From Mycolicibacterium monacense (GTDB lineage: Bacteria > Actinomycetota > Actinomycetes > Mycobacteriales > Mycobacteriaceae): DNA of 64,000 nt. Below, one piece after another: positions 18,911 to 27,216 of this stretch. Every line of letters begins with the position of its first letter. The stretch's first letter is position 1. The stretch spans positions 2,046,001 to 2,110,000 of the forward strand of contig NZ_AP022617.1 of the NCBI RefSeq assembly GCF_010731575.1, read 5' to 3'. The notes under the pieces were generated by a model that searched no databases, was not told the origin of the DNA, and saw only the letters and a list, made by a program, of their open reading frames with translations. The translations under genes were made by a program, and so were the position numbers.

Positions 18911-20092
18911 ATGGCGTATCCGGTGGCAGTGTCTCCTGCGAGGGGGCAGCGGACCTGGACCGTGCTCGGGCAGGATTATGCAACGGTCGGTCCCGTTGAG
19001 GAGTGGATAGAAGCTCACCGACACCTGTGGTCGCCGAACACCGTGCGCGGTTATGCGACTTCGTTGGCCCAGTGGTGGAGCTTCCTGGAGCAACGCGGGC
19101 AAGCCGACGGTTGGTACGAGGTCGGTGTCCCAGCCGTCACGGCGTTCCTTTCCTGGCAACGCAATGGCCGCACAGTTGAACACCGGCTGGCGGAGTCGGA
19201 CCTGGCGCCGACCGCTGCGACCTTGGAAGTTCGCCTGGCAGCGTTGATTTCGTTCTACCGATGGCATCAAGCAACCTCCGGTGTGTTGGTGGCGGAGCGG
19301 TTACTTCGAGGAACACCGCGGCACCGACCAGCCCGAGGCTTGCTGGCGCATCTGGATGCGCGTTCGGCCCCGGCGGCAACGTCGCTGGTGCGCGTGCGAC
19401 GCGACCGACGCAGGGACAGACCGCCCTTACTGCTGCCTGAACAGATCCAGGCGATCCTGGATGGCTGCGCGGTCTTCGATGCCGAGTCCGGATCGTGGCG
19501 AGGCAACCTGCGGGACCGGTTCGTGTTCGCGCTGCTTGCGGAGACTGGGATGCGTCTCGGGGAGGCGTTGGGCTTGCGGATCGGCGAGTTCGTCCTCGGC
19601 CGCGGCGGCACCGCGTATGTGGAGATCGTGCCGCGCTCGGATAACCCGAACGGTGCGCGGGTGAAGATGATGCGACCGCGACGGGTCTATGTCGGTGCTG
19701 ACCTCGAGCGGCTGTTCGCTGACTATCTCACCGATATCGCCTGCCGCGCAGCTGAATCCGGTATCGGGCTGACAGATCAGTATCCGCTGCTGGTGAATGT
19801 GGCGCGACCCCCGCTGCTGGCGGCTCTGCGTGAGACGACAGTGCGGGAGAAGGTGGCCACGCTGCGCCGGCGCGGCATCGGGACGCCTGGGTGGACACCG
19901 CATTGGTTCCGCCACACCCATGCCACCGCATTGTTGCTCGCGGGGACACCGGAATGGGTGGTCTCTCGGCGCCTCGGGCACGCCCACGTGCAGACGACCC
20001 TTGACCTCTACGGCTGGGTCCGGGACGACGACGCGCTGCGAGCGGCGGCCAACTGGGCTTCCTATGCCAGCAGCTGGCGGGTGGCCGAATGA
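18911..20092 (+). CDS. tnpA: Tn554-type tyrosine recombinase TnpA
   Basis: A 393-residue tyrosine recombinase with an N-terminal SAM-like core-binding domain (about 30-130) and a catalytic domain bearing ETGMRLGEALGL (first Arg), HWFRHTHA (His-x-x-Arg), LGHAHVQTTLDLY (His and nucleophile Tyr). Length agrees with TnpA of Tn554 (about 360). Its TGA overlaps the ATG of tnpB. With TnpB and TnpC it should excise and insert the element at a specific core; here the target was the Walker A region of istB. Confidence 0.9.
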   Translation: MAYPVAVSPARGQRTWTVLGQDYATVGPVEEWIEAHRHLWSPNTVRGYATSLAQWWSFLEQRGQADGWYEVGVPAVTAFLSWQRNGRTVEHRLAESDLAPTAATLEVRLAALISFYRWHQATSGVLVAERLLRGTPRHRPARGLLAHLDARSAPAATSLVRVRRDRRRDRPPLLLPEQIQAILDGCAVFDAESGSWRGNLRDRFVFALLAETGMRLGEALGLRIGEFVLGRGGTAYVEIVPRSDNPNGARVKMMRPRRVYVGADLERLFADYLTDIACRAAESGIGLTDQYPLLVNVARPPLLAALRETTVREKVATLRRRGIGTPGWTPHWFRHTHATALLLAGTPEWVVSRRLGHAHVQTTLDLYGWVRDDDALRAAANWASYASSWRVAE

Positions 20093-22259
20093 TCGACGAG
20101 CGTGGGCACCGTCACCTGCGAAGAGCCGAACACCTCGATCCGATCTGGCGACTCTGGGACGGGCTGCCGGCGCAGTGGCGTGGCCCGGTGCTGGGACCTG
20201 GCATCGAGAACTGGGCATCGCTTACCGAGAATGACTGGCCACACCTCGATCTGAGCGGATTACCCGACCCTTCGCCGCGGAGCTGGCGTGGATGGCGCAC
20301 TGGCAGGCCGGTGATGGCACCCGGGTGTCGGTGCTGGCGATGGCGCAGTTCGCCAACATCATTCGACGGGCCATCGCCGAAGGCCGTACGTTCGCGCCGT
20401 CGATCCGGGCGATGGATTACAACGCCGCCGCGGCATTACAGGGCTGGTTCTATGCCAGCAGGGGCAAGCGACTGCCCTCACCCAGAGGCCGCGCCCGGGT
20501 TCACGGCCTGTTCGGGTTTGCACGACACGCACTGATCGCCGCCTGTCACGACGGCCCGTGGTGGCAACTGGATTTCTGGCACCCGCGTTGCGATCCGCGG
20601 ATCCCCCTCACCGACCGCGAACCGGTCGCCAACTACGGCTGCCCACCCGGACACATCCAGCTGCCCTGGCTGCGGGCCGCCGTGAAGTGGCACCTGGGCA
20701 CCTCCCTGGAATCCGGGATGCTGCGCTGGACCACGGTCAGCCAAGAACGGATGAGAAGCTTCCGCCGCTTCGACAACTGGCTGACCACCAGCTTCGACGA
20801 CCCCACCGACATCCTGGGTGACCCCACGACAGCGGTCGAGCAGGCAGCCGCGTTCGCACGGTGGACCGCCGTGGCCGCCAACCGCGTCACCCGCGAATCA
20901 GACACCCGCCACCTCGGAAGACCGGTGCCGACCCGAGGGATCAACGACGACCTGCGAGCCGTGGCCGGCCTCCTGGACTTCGTCGCCGCCAACCCCGGCG
21001 AAGCACGCACCGTTCTGGGTGCCGACCCCTGGCAACACGTCACCGCAGCACACGCCGCCAGCTGGTTCGGCCGTGTCACCCGGATACCGCATCAACGCGG
21101 CTTCAACGACGCGAACTACATCGACGATCACGCGCTCGCCCAGATCACCGCTGCGCTGCCGTTGATCGGATTGCCCCGCACCGAGCAGATGACCATCACC
21201 CGCGGCGATGGCACCACCATCACCGTAAGCGGGCTCGACGACCCGCAAGCGATGCGGATGATCCTGCTGCAGATCCTCACCGGCCGTCGGGCCAGCGAGA
21301 TCCGCACCTGCGACTTCGACTGCCTCACCGCTGCGCCCAGTACCACCGCGGCCGCAGACGACGACCAAACGCTGAGCAGGTTCCGTTACGCGCAAAGCAA
21401 GATCGACGTCGCGCCAGACACCATCCTTGTTGACCACGAAGTCACCGAAGTCATTGCTGAACAACACCGTTGGCTCCAAGACCAGCATCCGGGCGGCAGC
21501 AGGCGGTACCTGTTCGCGCGGCGCCTGGGCAACCGCCGCGGCGACAAACCCTATCCAGCAGGCACCTACAACTGGGTGCTACGCACCCTCAGCGACCTCG
21601 TTCAGATCACCGACGCCAAGGGCCACGTCGTGCGGTTGAGCCACACCCACCGCTTCCGACACACCAGGCTGACCCGACTGGCCGAACTCGGCCTGCCAGT
21701 CCACGTACTGCAGCGCTACGCCGGACACGCCACCCCCACCATGACCATGCACTACATCGCCGCCCGCGACGAACACGCCGAGCAGGCGTTCCTGGCCACC
21801 GCCAAGCTCCGATCCGACGGCACCCGCATCCAACTCTCCAGCGACGACCACGACAGCCTGCACCTGTTCCGCCGCGCAGACCGGTTCCTGCCCAACGGCT
21901 GGTGCACCCTGCCACCGCTGCAGTCCTGCGACAAAGGCAACGCCTGCCTGACCTGCTCGGTATTCGTCACCGACCACACCCACCGAGACGTTCTGCAACG
22001 TCAACTTCGCGAAACCACCGATCTGATAAACCGGGCCGCAACAGAATTCGAGCAACGACACGGCCATCCCATGCCCGAGGACAACGTATGGCTCACTAGG
22101 CGCCGCACTGAACACCACGCTCTGGAACGACTCCTCGACGCCCTCGACCACGAACCCGACTCCGCGGCCCACGGCGCGATCACCGAGTGTCATCAACCCA
22201 GCGCTGGACCCGTCCCGCTGACTCTCGACCTCACCCGCCACCGCAGGAGCACCCCATGA
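20089..22259 (+). pseudogene. tnpB: Tn554-type tyrosine recombinase TnpB, broken by one missing base
   Basis: Translation starts at ATG 20,089 (MIDERGHRHL), overlapping tnpA, but after GLPDP the frame is lost near 20,263 and resumes one base out as AAELAWMAHWQAGD. Restoring one C in the CCC run gives a single protein of about 723 residues. The C-terminal recombinase domain has LTGRRASEIRTC, HRFRHTRLTRLA, and YAGHATPTMTMHY, followed by a Cys-rich tail (CTLPPLQSCDKGNACLTC) typical of TnpB. Either the element is inactivated or the base is a sequencing error. Confidence 0.85.
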
Positions 22260-22699
22260 CCGACTCCCGAGAACGCCGAATCACCGCCCTCACCGAGGCA
22301 GCGAAAGCCAAGTCCGAGAATAAAACCCGAGACGCTGACCAAGCCATCCGCCGACTGGTCAAACGCGGCGAACCGATCACGTTCCAAGCCGTGCAACGTG
22401 AGGCAAGCGTCTCCCACGCCTTCCTCTACAACCACCCCGAACTGCGCAAACGAATCGAGCATCTACGCGGCGCCCGCCGCAAGGCCACCACCGACCAGCG
22501 CGCCGACACCGATGACACCCTCGTCATCACGTTGACCCGCCAGCTCGCCGAACTCAAGAAACAGCACCGTCGGCAACTGCAAGCGCTCCGCGACGCCCTC
22601 GAGCGGGCACACGGCGAGAACCTCGACCTACGGCGCGAACTGGCCCGCCGCGGCATCCAACCTTCGCCAAACGTTGCATCGATCGCAACAACGTCCTGA
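22256..22699 (+). CDS. tnpC: Tn554-type accessory protein TnpC (DUF6262-like)
   Basis: A 147-residue basic, helical protein. It has a short region resembling the family motif VKRGEPITFQAVQREASV followed by AFLYNHPELR, and a C-terminal coiled coil from about residue 85 (LAELKKQHRRQLQALRDAL). This matches the small third gene of Tn554-like and related recombinase trios, thought to modulate orientation and efficiency of transposition. It overlaps tnpB by ATGA and ends 42 bases before the right end of the element. Confidence 0.85.
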   Translation: MTDSRERRITALTEAAKAKSENKTRDADQAIRRLVKRGEPITFQAVQREASVSHAFLYNHPELRKRIEHLRGARRKATTDQRADTDDTLVITLTRQLAELKKQHRRQLQALRDALERAHGENLDLRRELARRGIQPSPNVASIATTS

Positions 22700-22741
22700 A
22701 CTGGGAGAACACAGCCATTCTGCGCTCCAACCCTCGATAAC

Positions 22742-23137
22742 GCCCGGCCCGATGAGCAGGATGTTGGTCGCCGATTCCAGGTAGCGGCAGGTGCCCAGTT
22801 CGTCGATGAGCTTGCGGTCGATCCCGGCAGCGGAGTCGACGTCGAAGTCGGCCAGGGTGGCCGGTGTGGGCAGGCAGGCGAACCGCAACCGGCCGGCCAG
22901 TCGGCGGGCGGTGGAGGCCTCGACTTCCACGGCCAGCAGCCGCTCCAATGCGACGGTCAGGGACAGGCCTTCGGCGGTGGCCTGGTCGAGCACCGCGGGC
23001 AGCGCTTCGGCGGCCGCGGTGAGTTTGAGTTCGGCCAGGTGTGAGCGCAGCTGCTGATAGCGGCTCGCCGCCGCCGACGGCGACTCCTGGGTGGCGGTCG
23101 TGGTGGTGGTCGTGGCGTTGGGCGGCGTGGCGGTCAT
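22742..23137 (-). pseudogene. istB: IstB transposition ATPase, N-terminal piece
   Basis: About 130 residues: a Thr-rich start, then YQQLRSHLAELKLTAAAEALP and the N-terminal domain, ending at NILLIGPG where the Tn554-like element cuts the Walker A motif. Downstream the frame reads into transposon end sequence (VIEGWSAEW) and is not native. The ATG overlaps the istA stop (ATGA), as usual in IS21. The rest of the gene is at 18,325-18,789. Confidence 0.92.
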
Positions 23138-24495
23138 TGGATGGTCCTGTTCTGGGCGGCCCGCTCGTAGGCGGACAAGTCGATGACGGTGGAATCGGTT
23201 GACGGAGTCGATGTTTCAATTGCGGTGGTGGATGGCCGCTTGATTGCAAGCAGTTGCGCGGCAGCGGCTTTGGCGGCCGGTCCCGGTGGGATGCGTTTCT
23301 TGCGGCGATGCGGACGCCCGGTGGCTGCGGTGGCCATCGCCGCGGTGTCCAAGGCGATGACATGCCCGCTGTCACGCACCATCACCCCAAGCCCGTCGGC
23401 GGCCATCCGGTGGCGAGCGACGATGATCCCGCTCGTGGTGGCGATGTCGCAGAACTCGCCGCCGACCGGATGGGACACCACGACCTGGGCGGCGGCCAGT
23501 TCCGGGGGCACCGAGTAGCGATTGCCGCGGTAGGGCACCAATGCCTGCCGGGACGCGGTCCGACGCTCGGAGACGATGACGGGATACGCCTGCGCCGGCG
23601 CCGGGTGTAGCGGTTCGGCCTTGGCCACGACAGCGACCGAGGACCGCCCGTCAGCGGTGGCCCGCATTCGGGTGTCACCACGGACCCGGGCGAAGCGATC
23701 CACGCTGGCCTGGGCCGCCTCCACGGTGGCCTCGTCGGCCAGGGTGCGCCACCAGCGTTGCGCGGCGGTGTGATTGACCTTCTCCACCACGCCCTTGCGG
23801 TTGCCGCGCCGGGCCGGGCAGATCGCCACCGCGACGCCGTAGTGCTTGGCCACCCCGGCGAACGATGCCGTCACCCGACCCGAGCCGGGGTCACACACGG
23901 TCGCCATCCGATCGAAGCGCCACACTCGCGTGAGTCCACCGAGGCCGCGGGTGACGCGGTCCAGGCCGGCGACCAGATGCGGCTGATCCTCCGAGGGCGC
24001 CAGATAGCCGCGCCACTTCCCGGAATGCGCCAGCGAGCCGACCAGCAGGTGCGCGGTCTTGCCCCAGCCCCACGACTGCGGTGGATCGGGCAATTCCAGC
24101 CAGTCCCATTGGGTTTCATCCCCGGGCTCGTGCGGGATCACCGCGTTCGGGCGCTGCGTGGCGGTCCGGCAAGCCTCACAGACCGGGCGCAGGCTGCGGG
24201 CGCGGATGTTGCGGGTCAGGCTCTGATACGACAACCCGAACCCCAGGTCCTCCAGTTCGTCGAACAGGGTGCGGGCCCACAGGTGCGGGTCCTCGGTCAG
24301 CCTCGCGGTGATGTAGTCGACGAACGGATCGAATGGATCCGGGTCGGGCCGGGCGCGGACCCCGGGCGTGCCGTCACCGGCCAGATACTTGCGGACCGTC
24401 TTGCGGTCGAAGCCGGTGTGGCGGGCGATCGCCGAGATCGTCCAACCACGTTTGTGCAGGGCATGTACTTCCACATCGTCCTCCCATGTGAGCAT
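23134..24495 (-). CDS. istA: IS21-family transposase IstA
   Basis: From the ATG giving MLTWEDDVEVHALHKRG the protein has 453 residues, close to the family norm. It has an N-terminal helix-turn-helix (WTISAIARHTGFDRKTVRKYL), then the DDE integrase core with WDWLELP (first Asp), and the region RFDRMATVCDPGSG and CPARRGNRKGVVEKVNH holding the later acidic positions, and a basic C-terminus. The open frame extends to 24,579, but the upstream part is terminal repeat sequence. The gene looks intact; transposition would need the istB that has been disrupted. Confidence 0.92.
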   Translation of the reverse strand: MLTWEDDVEVHALHKRGWTISAIARHTGFDRKTVRKYLAGDGTPGVRARPDPDPFDPFVDYITARLTEDPHLWARTLFDELEDLGFGLSYQSLTRNIRARSLRPVCEACRTATQRPNAVIPHEPGDETQWDWLELPDPPQSWGWGKTAHLLVGSLAHSGKWRGYLAPSEDQPHLVAGLDRVTRGLGGLTRVWRFDRMATVCDPGSGRVTASFAGVAKHYGVAVAICPARRGNRKGVVEKVNHTAAQRWWRTLADEATVEAAQASVDRFARVRGDTRMRATADGRSSVAVVAKAEPLHPAPAQAYPVIVSERRTASRQALVPYRGNRYSVPPELAAAQVVVSHPVGGEFCDIATTSGIIVARHRMAADGLGVMVRDSGHVIALDTAAMATAATGRPHRRKKRIPPGPAAKAAAAQLLAIKRPSTTAIETSTPSTDSTVIDLSAYERAAQNRTIQ

Positions 24496-24633
24496 GAGAA
24501 AGCGGGCCTCCTTCGATGGAGCAACTGGCGTCAGACACCAGCAGCTTCGAGGGAGGCCCGCCCTTCTCGGCGGAGCCACACGGGTGGGGAATTTCGATGA
24601 GCGTCAGTGGGGAAATTCAGTGAGCGCGGTCAG

Positions 24634-24688
24634 AGGGATCGACGCCTTCGTCGATGAGCCGCTGGGTGAAGGCCACCGAGGTGTACTG
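24634..24688 (-). pseudogene. IS3 OrfB transposase, middle piece
   Basis: Only 55 bases, encoding QYTSVAFTQRLIDEGVDPS. This stretch follows HSDAGS in IS3 OrfB proteins and precedes VGSVGDALDNALAE. It is bounded by the IS21 target repeat GAGG on one side and the IS30 target repeat CTG on the other, and is the join between the N-terminal piece (26,140-26,805) and the C-terminal piece (18,015-18,262). Confidence 0.9.
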
Positions 24689-26136
24689 ATCAGGCTCAAC
24701 CGGTGGACGCAACACCCGAGGTCAGGAGGGTGCTGTGGGACGTCCGTCAGATTGGGTTCGTGAGGTTACCGGGCGCAGGCCGCTGCGGTCGCCGGGGCAT
24801 CCCGGTCACCATCGTGGGTTGGAGCGTCGATTCTGGGACAAGGTGGCCGAGGGGATGTTGCCTTCGGAAGCCGGGGTGGCCGTCGGTGTGTCGGGCGTCG
24901 TGGGATCCCGATGGTTCCGTCAAGGTGGGGGCATGTCCCCGTACTCTTGGCCGGCGCCTTCAGGTCGCTACTTGACCTTTCCCGAGCGAGAAGAGATCGC
25001 ATTACTTCGCGTGCAGGGTAAAGGAATTCGAGAGATCGCTTCGGCTTTGGGACGGAGTCCATCGACGATCTCGCGGGAGCTGCGCCGCAACGCAGCAACC
25101 CGAAGCGGAACACTGCAGTACCGGGCGTCGGTAGCTCAATGGAAGGCAGAACTGTTCGCCCGCCGACCGAAGGCCACCAAGCTGGAGACCAACCCGAAGC
25201 TGCGCGAGTACGTCCATCAACGACTGTCTGGCCAGATTCATGATGCCGAGGGCAACGTGGTCGCCGGACCCGCGGTCGGGCAGTGGACCGGCCGCAACAA
25301 GCCGCATCGGGCCGATCGTCGCTGGGTGCAGGCATGGAGCCCAGAGCAGATCGCGAACCGGATCACGATCGACTTTCCCGATGATCCGTCGATGCGGATC
25401 AGCCACGAGGCGATCTACCAGGCCTTATACATCGAGGGCCGCGGTGGCCTCAACCGTGACGAGATCCTGAGTCTGCGCACGGGTCGAGCGTTGCGCATGC
25501 CGCGAGCCCGCTCGAAGCGAGTCGCGTGGGCGCATGTCACCGAGGACACCGTGATCAGCAACAGGCCGAAGGAGGCGGATGACCGCAGCGTTGCCGGCCA
25601 CTGGGAGGGAGATCTCATCATCGGGCTTGGACGCTCGGCGATCGGCACGGTTGTCGAGCGCAAGACGCGCTACACCATGCTTGTTCACCTGCCACGCAAG
25701 GATGGGTGGGGGGTGAGTAAACCGGTCAAGAACGGCCCGGCCCTGGGCGGCTATGGTGCGTTGTCCATGAACGCCGCGCTGGAAGCGGAGCTGACGAAAA
25801 TTGCAGAGCCGCTGAGGAAGTCACTGACCTGGGACCGAGGCAAGGAACTATCTGCTCACACCGCGTTGACCGATACGACCGGTGTGCGGGTGTACTTCGC
25901 CGATCCGCACAGCCCGTGGCAGCGCGGTACCGACGAGAACACCAACGGTCTCCTTCGGCAGTACTTCCCCATGGGGACTGACTTATCACGTTGGACATCA
26001 ACAGAATTGCAAGCTGTTGCCGACACATTGAACAACCGTCCGCGCAAGATCCTCAAGTGGCGAACACCCGCCGAACTGATGCGCGATGAACTATCCTCGA
26101 TCGAGGATACTGTTGCGTCGACCAGTTGAATCCGCG
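24689..26136. mobile_element. IS30-family element
   Basis: A 1,448-base element between 3-base direct repeats CTG (24,686-24,688 and 26,137-26,139). Its ends carry inverted repeats that match in TCAAC, GGT and GACGCAACA (left about 24,692-24,713, right about 26,112-26,134). One transposase gene fills it. It is inserted in the IS3 orfB just after the codons for HSDAGSQ, independently of the IS21 element 56 bases away. Confidence 0.9.
24735..26129 (+). CDS. IS30-family transposase
   Basis: A 464-residue transposase, full length for actinobacterial IS30 members. It has an N-terminal region with FWDKVAEGMLPSEAGVAVGV and RWFRQGGGM, the helix-turn-helix LTFPEREEIALLRVQGKGIREIASALGRS with SPSTISRELRRNAATRSG, and the DDE core: HWEGDLIIG (first Asp), YFADPHSPWQRGTDENTNGLL (second Asp and Glu). 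The stop falls in the right terminal repeat. No frame damage is visible. Confidence 0.93.
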   Translation: MGRPSDWVREVTGRRPLRSPGHPGHHRGLERRFWDKVAEGMLPSEAGVAVGVSGVVGSRWFRQGGGMSPYSWPAPSGRYLTFPEREEIALLRVQGKGIREIASALGRSPSTISRELRRNAATRSGTLQYRASVAQWKAELFARRPKATKLETNPKLREYVHQRLSGQIHDAEGNVVAGPAVGQWTGRNKPHRADRRWVQAWSPEQIANRITIDFPDDPSMRISHEAIYQALYIEGRGGLNRDEILSLRTGRALRMPRARSKRVAWAHVTEDTVISNRPKEADDRSVAGHWEGDLIIGLGRSAIGTVVERKTRYTMLVHLPRKDGWGVSKPVKNGPALGGYGALSMNAALEAELTKIAEPLRKSLTWDRGKELSAHTALTDTTGVRVYFADPHSPWQRGTDENTNGLLRQYFPMGTDLSRWTSTELQAVADTLNNRPRKILKWRTPAELMRDELSSIEDTVASTS

Positions 26137-26139
26137 CTG

Positions 26140-26805
26140 GCTGCCCGCGTCGCTGTGGGCGATCAGCCCGTGCAGGCTGGTGGTTCCGTCCTGTGCGCGG
26201 GTGAAGAAGGCGTGCTCGACGGCGTCGAGGACCAGGTCGGTGGTCATCGTCCGGGCGGCCCGCCACCCGAGGATCCGACGGCTGTAGGCGTCGATGACGA
26301 ACGCGACGTAGACGAACCCCATCCAGGTCGAGACGTAGGTGAAGTCGGCTACCCACAACCGATTCGGTGCAGCCGCGTAGAACCGGCGGTCGACGAGGTC
26401 GGGGTATCGGACGTGGGTGTCGTCGGCGACGGTCGTACGGTGCTTAGATCCGTAACGCGCACCCTCCCAACCGTTTTCACGCATCACCCGCTCCACGGTG
26501 CAGCGCGCCGCATCGTGACCTCGACCACGCAACCAGATCCAGAGTTTGCGCGATCCCAACGTCTGCACGAACTTCCCGGTCTTGCGGTCTTCCCTTGCCG
26601 CGGTGATGATCTCGACCAACTCGGCGTCGCGGACCTGGCGCCGTGTCGGTGTCTTGGCGATCCACTCGTAGAACGTCGACGGGCTGATCGGCATGCCGTG
26701 CTCGGAGAGCACGGCGCACATGGGCTCGACACCCCAGCGCAGTCCGGCCCCGCCGTCGGGGCCGGCCACCTGCTGGTCCTTGTGTTCGGCGATGAACCGA
26801 ATCAC
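26140..26805 (-). pseudogene. IS3 OrfB transposase, N-terminal piece
   Basis: This piece carries the HTH_21-like region (EWIAKTPTRRQVRDAELVEII, KLWIWLRGRGHDAARCTVERVM) and the start of the integrase core, RLWVADFTYVSTWMGF with the first catalytic Asp, ending at HSDAGSQ with the second Asp. It overlaps orfA by four bases in another frame, as expected for programmed -1 frameshifting in IS3. The open frame continues a few codons into the IS30 end. Confidence 0.92.
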
Positions 26806-27125
26806 CGTCTCCCGGGCCGGTCGAGCTCGGCCCCGAAGAAAATCGCCGCTGCCTTCAAGATCTCATTGGCCCGACGCAGCTCGGCGATCTCCCTGCGCAG
26901 CGCCTTGTTCTCCTCGGCGATCTGAGTCGTCACCCCCGGCCGCTGGCCGGTATCGACCTCCGAACGCCGTATCCAGGTCCGCAACGTCTCCGGGGTGCCG
27001 ATTCCCAACATGCCCGCGACCGCGGTGATCGCCGCCCACTGCGACGGGTACTGCGGGCGGACTTCGGCGACCATGCGCACCGCACGCTCACGAAGCTCCT
27101 CGGGGTACTTGCTGACACGTCCCAT
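26802..27125 (-). CDS. IS3-family OrfA
   Basis: A 107-residue OrfA: helix-turn-helix of the HTH_Tnp_1 type (YPEELRERAVRMVAEVRP, GIGTPETLRTWIRR) followed by a leucine-zipper-like coiled coil EENKALRREIAELRRANEIL. It begins 51 bases inside the right end of the IS3 element and overlaps orfB. It is intact, but orfB is broken, so the element cannot make its own OrfAB transposase. Confidence 0.92.
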   Translation of the reverse strand: MGRVSKYPEELRERAVRMVAEVRPQYPSQWAAITAVAGMLGIGTPETLRTWIRRSEVDTGQRPGVTTQIAEENKALRREIAELRRANEILKAAAIFFGAELDRPGRR

Positions 27126-27216
27126 AACCCAGATCCTCCCAAGATCGGAAGTCTCCGGAAACGCCGGGACGGGTCACTTCGCTATCGGCCATACATGGAC
27201 CGCAACAACAAATTGC

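Larger units (their letters stand above)
18790..22741. mobile_element. Tn554-like transposon (tnpA-tnpB-tnpC), no cargo
   Basis: A 3,952-base insertion within istB. Both junctions show the same hexamer GCCCGG (18,784-18,789 and 22,742-22,747), which matches the core-sequence arrangement of Tn554-type site-specific transposons. The termini carry short imperfect inverted repeats, TGTTATCAACGGG on the left and GTTATCGAGGG read inward on the right. The three genes overlap by ATGA steps and fill the element apart from about 120 bases at the left end and 42 at the right; no resistance or other cargo is present. Confidence 0.88.
18263..24633. mobile_element. IS21-family element, interrupted by a Tn554-like transposon
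   Basis: Ends are TGAC(G/C)GCGCTCA inverted repeats followed by a second internal repeat (GGGGAATTTCG-like on the right, its counterpart on the left), typical multiple-repeat IS21 termini. Perfect 4-base target repeats GAGG flank it at 18,259-18,262 and 24,634-24,637. Excising the inner transposon leaves about 2.41 kb with istA and istB on the minus strand overlapping by ATGA. It sits inside the orfB gene of the IS3 element, and joining the flanks restores the motif DPSVGSVGD. Confidence 0.93.
17976..27176. mobile_element. IS3-family element, interrupted by IS21 and IS30 elements
   Basis: The ends are inverted repeats beginning TGACCCGTCCCGGCG and continuing to CCGGAGACT with two mismatches; both sides are flanked by the 3-base direct repeat CTT (17,973-17,975 and 27,177-27,179). 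Removing the two inserted elements and their target repeats leaves about 1,375 bases, the normal size for the family, with orfA and orfB on the minus strand. orfB is split into three pieces that rejoin in frame. The element lies between the dynamin-like operon and the STAND NTPase gene. Confidence 0.93.
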
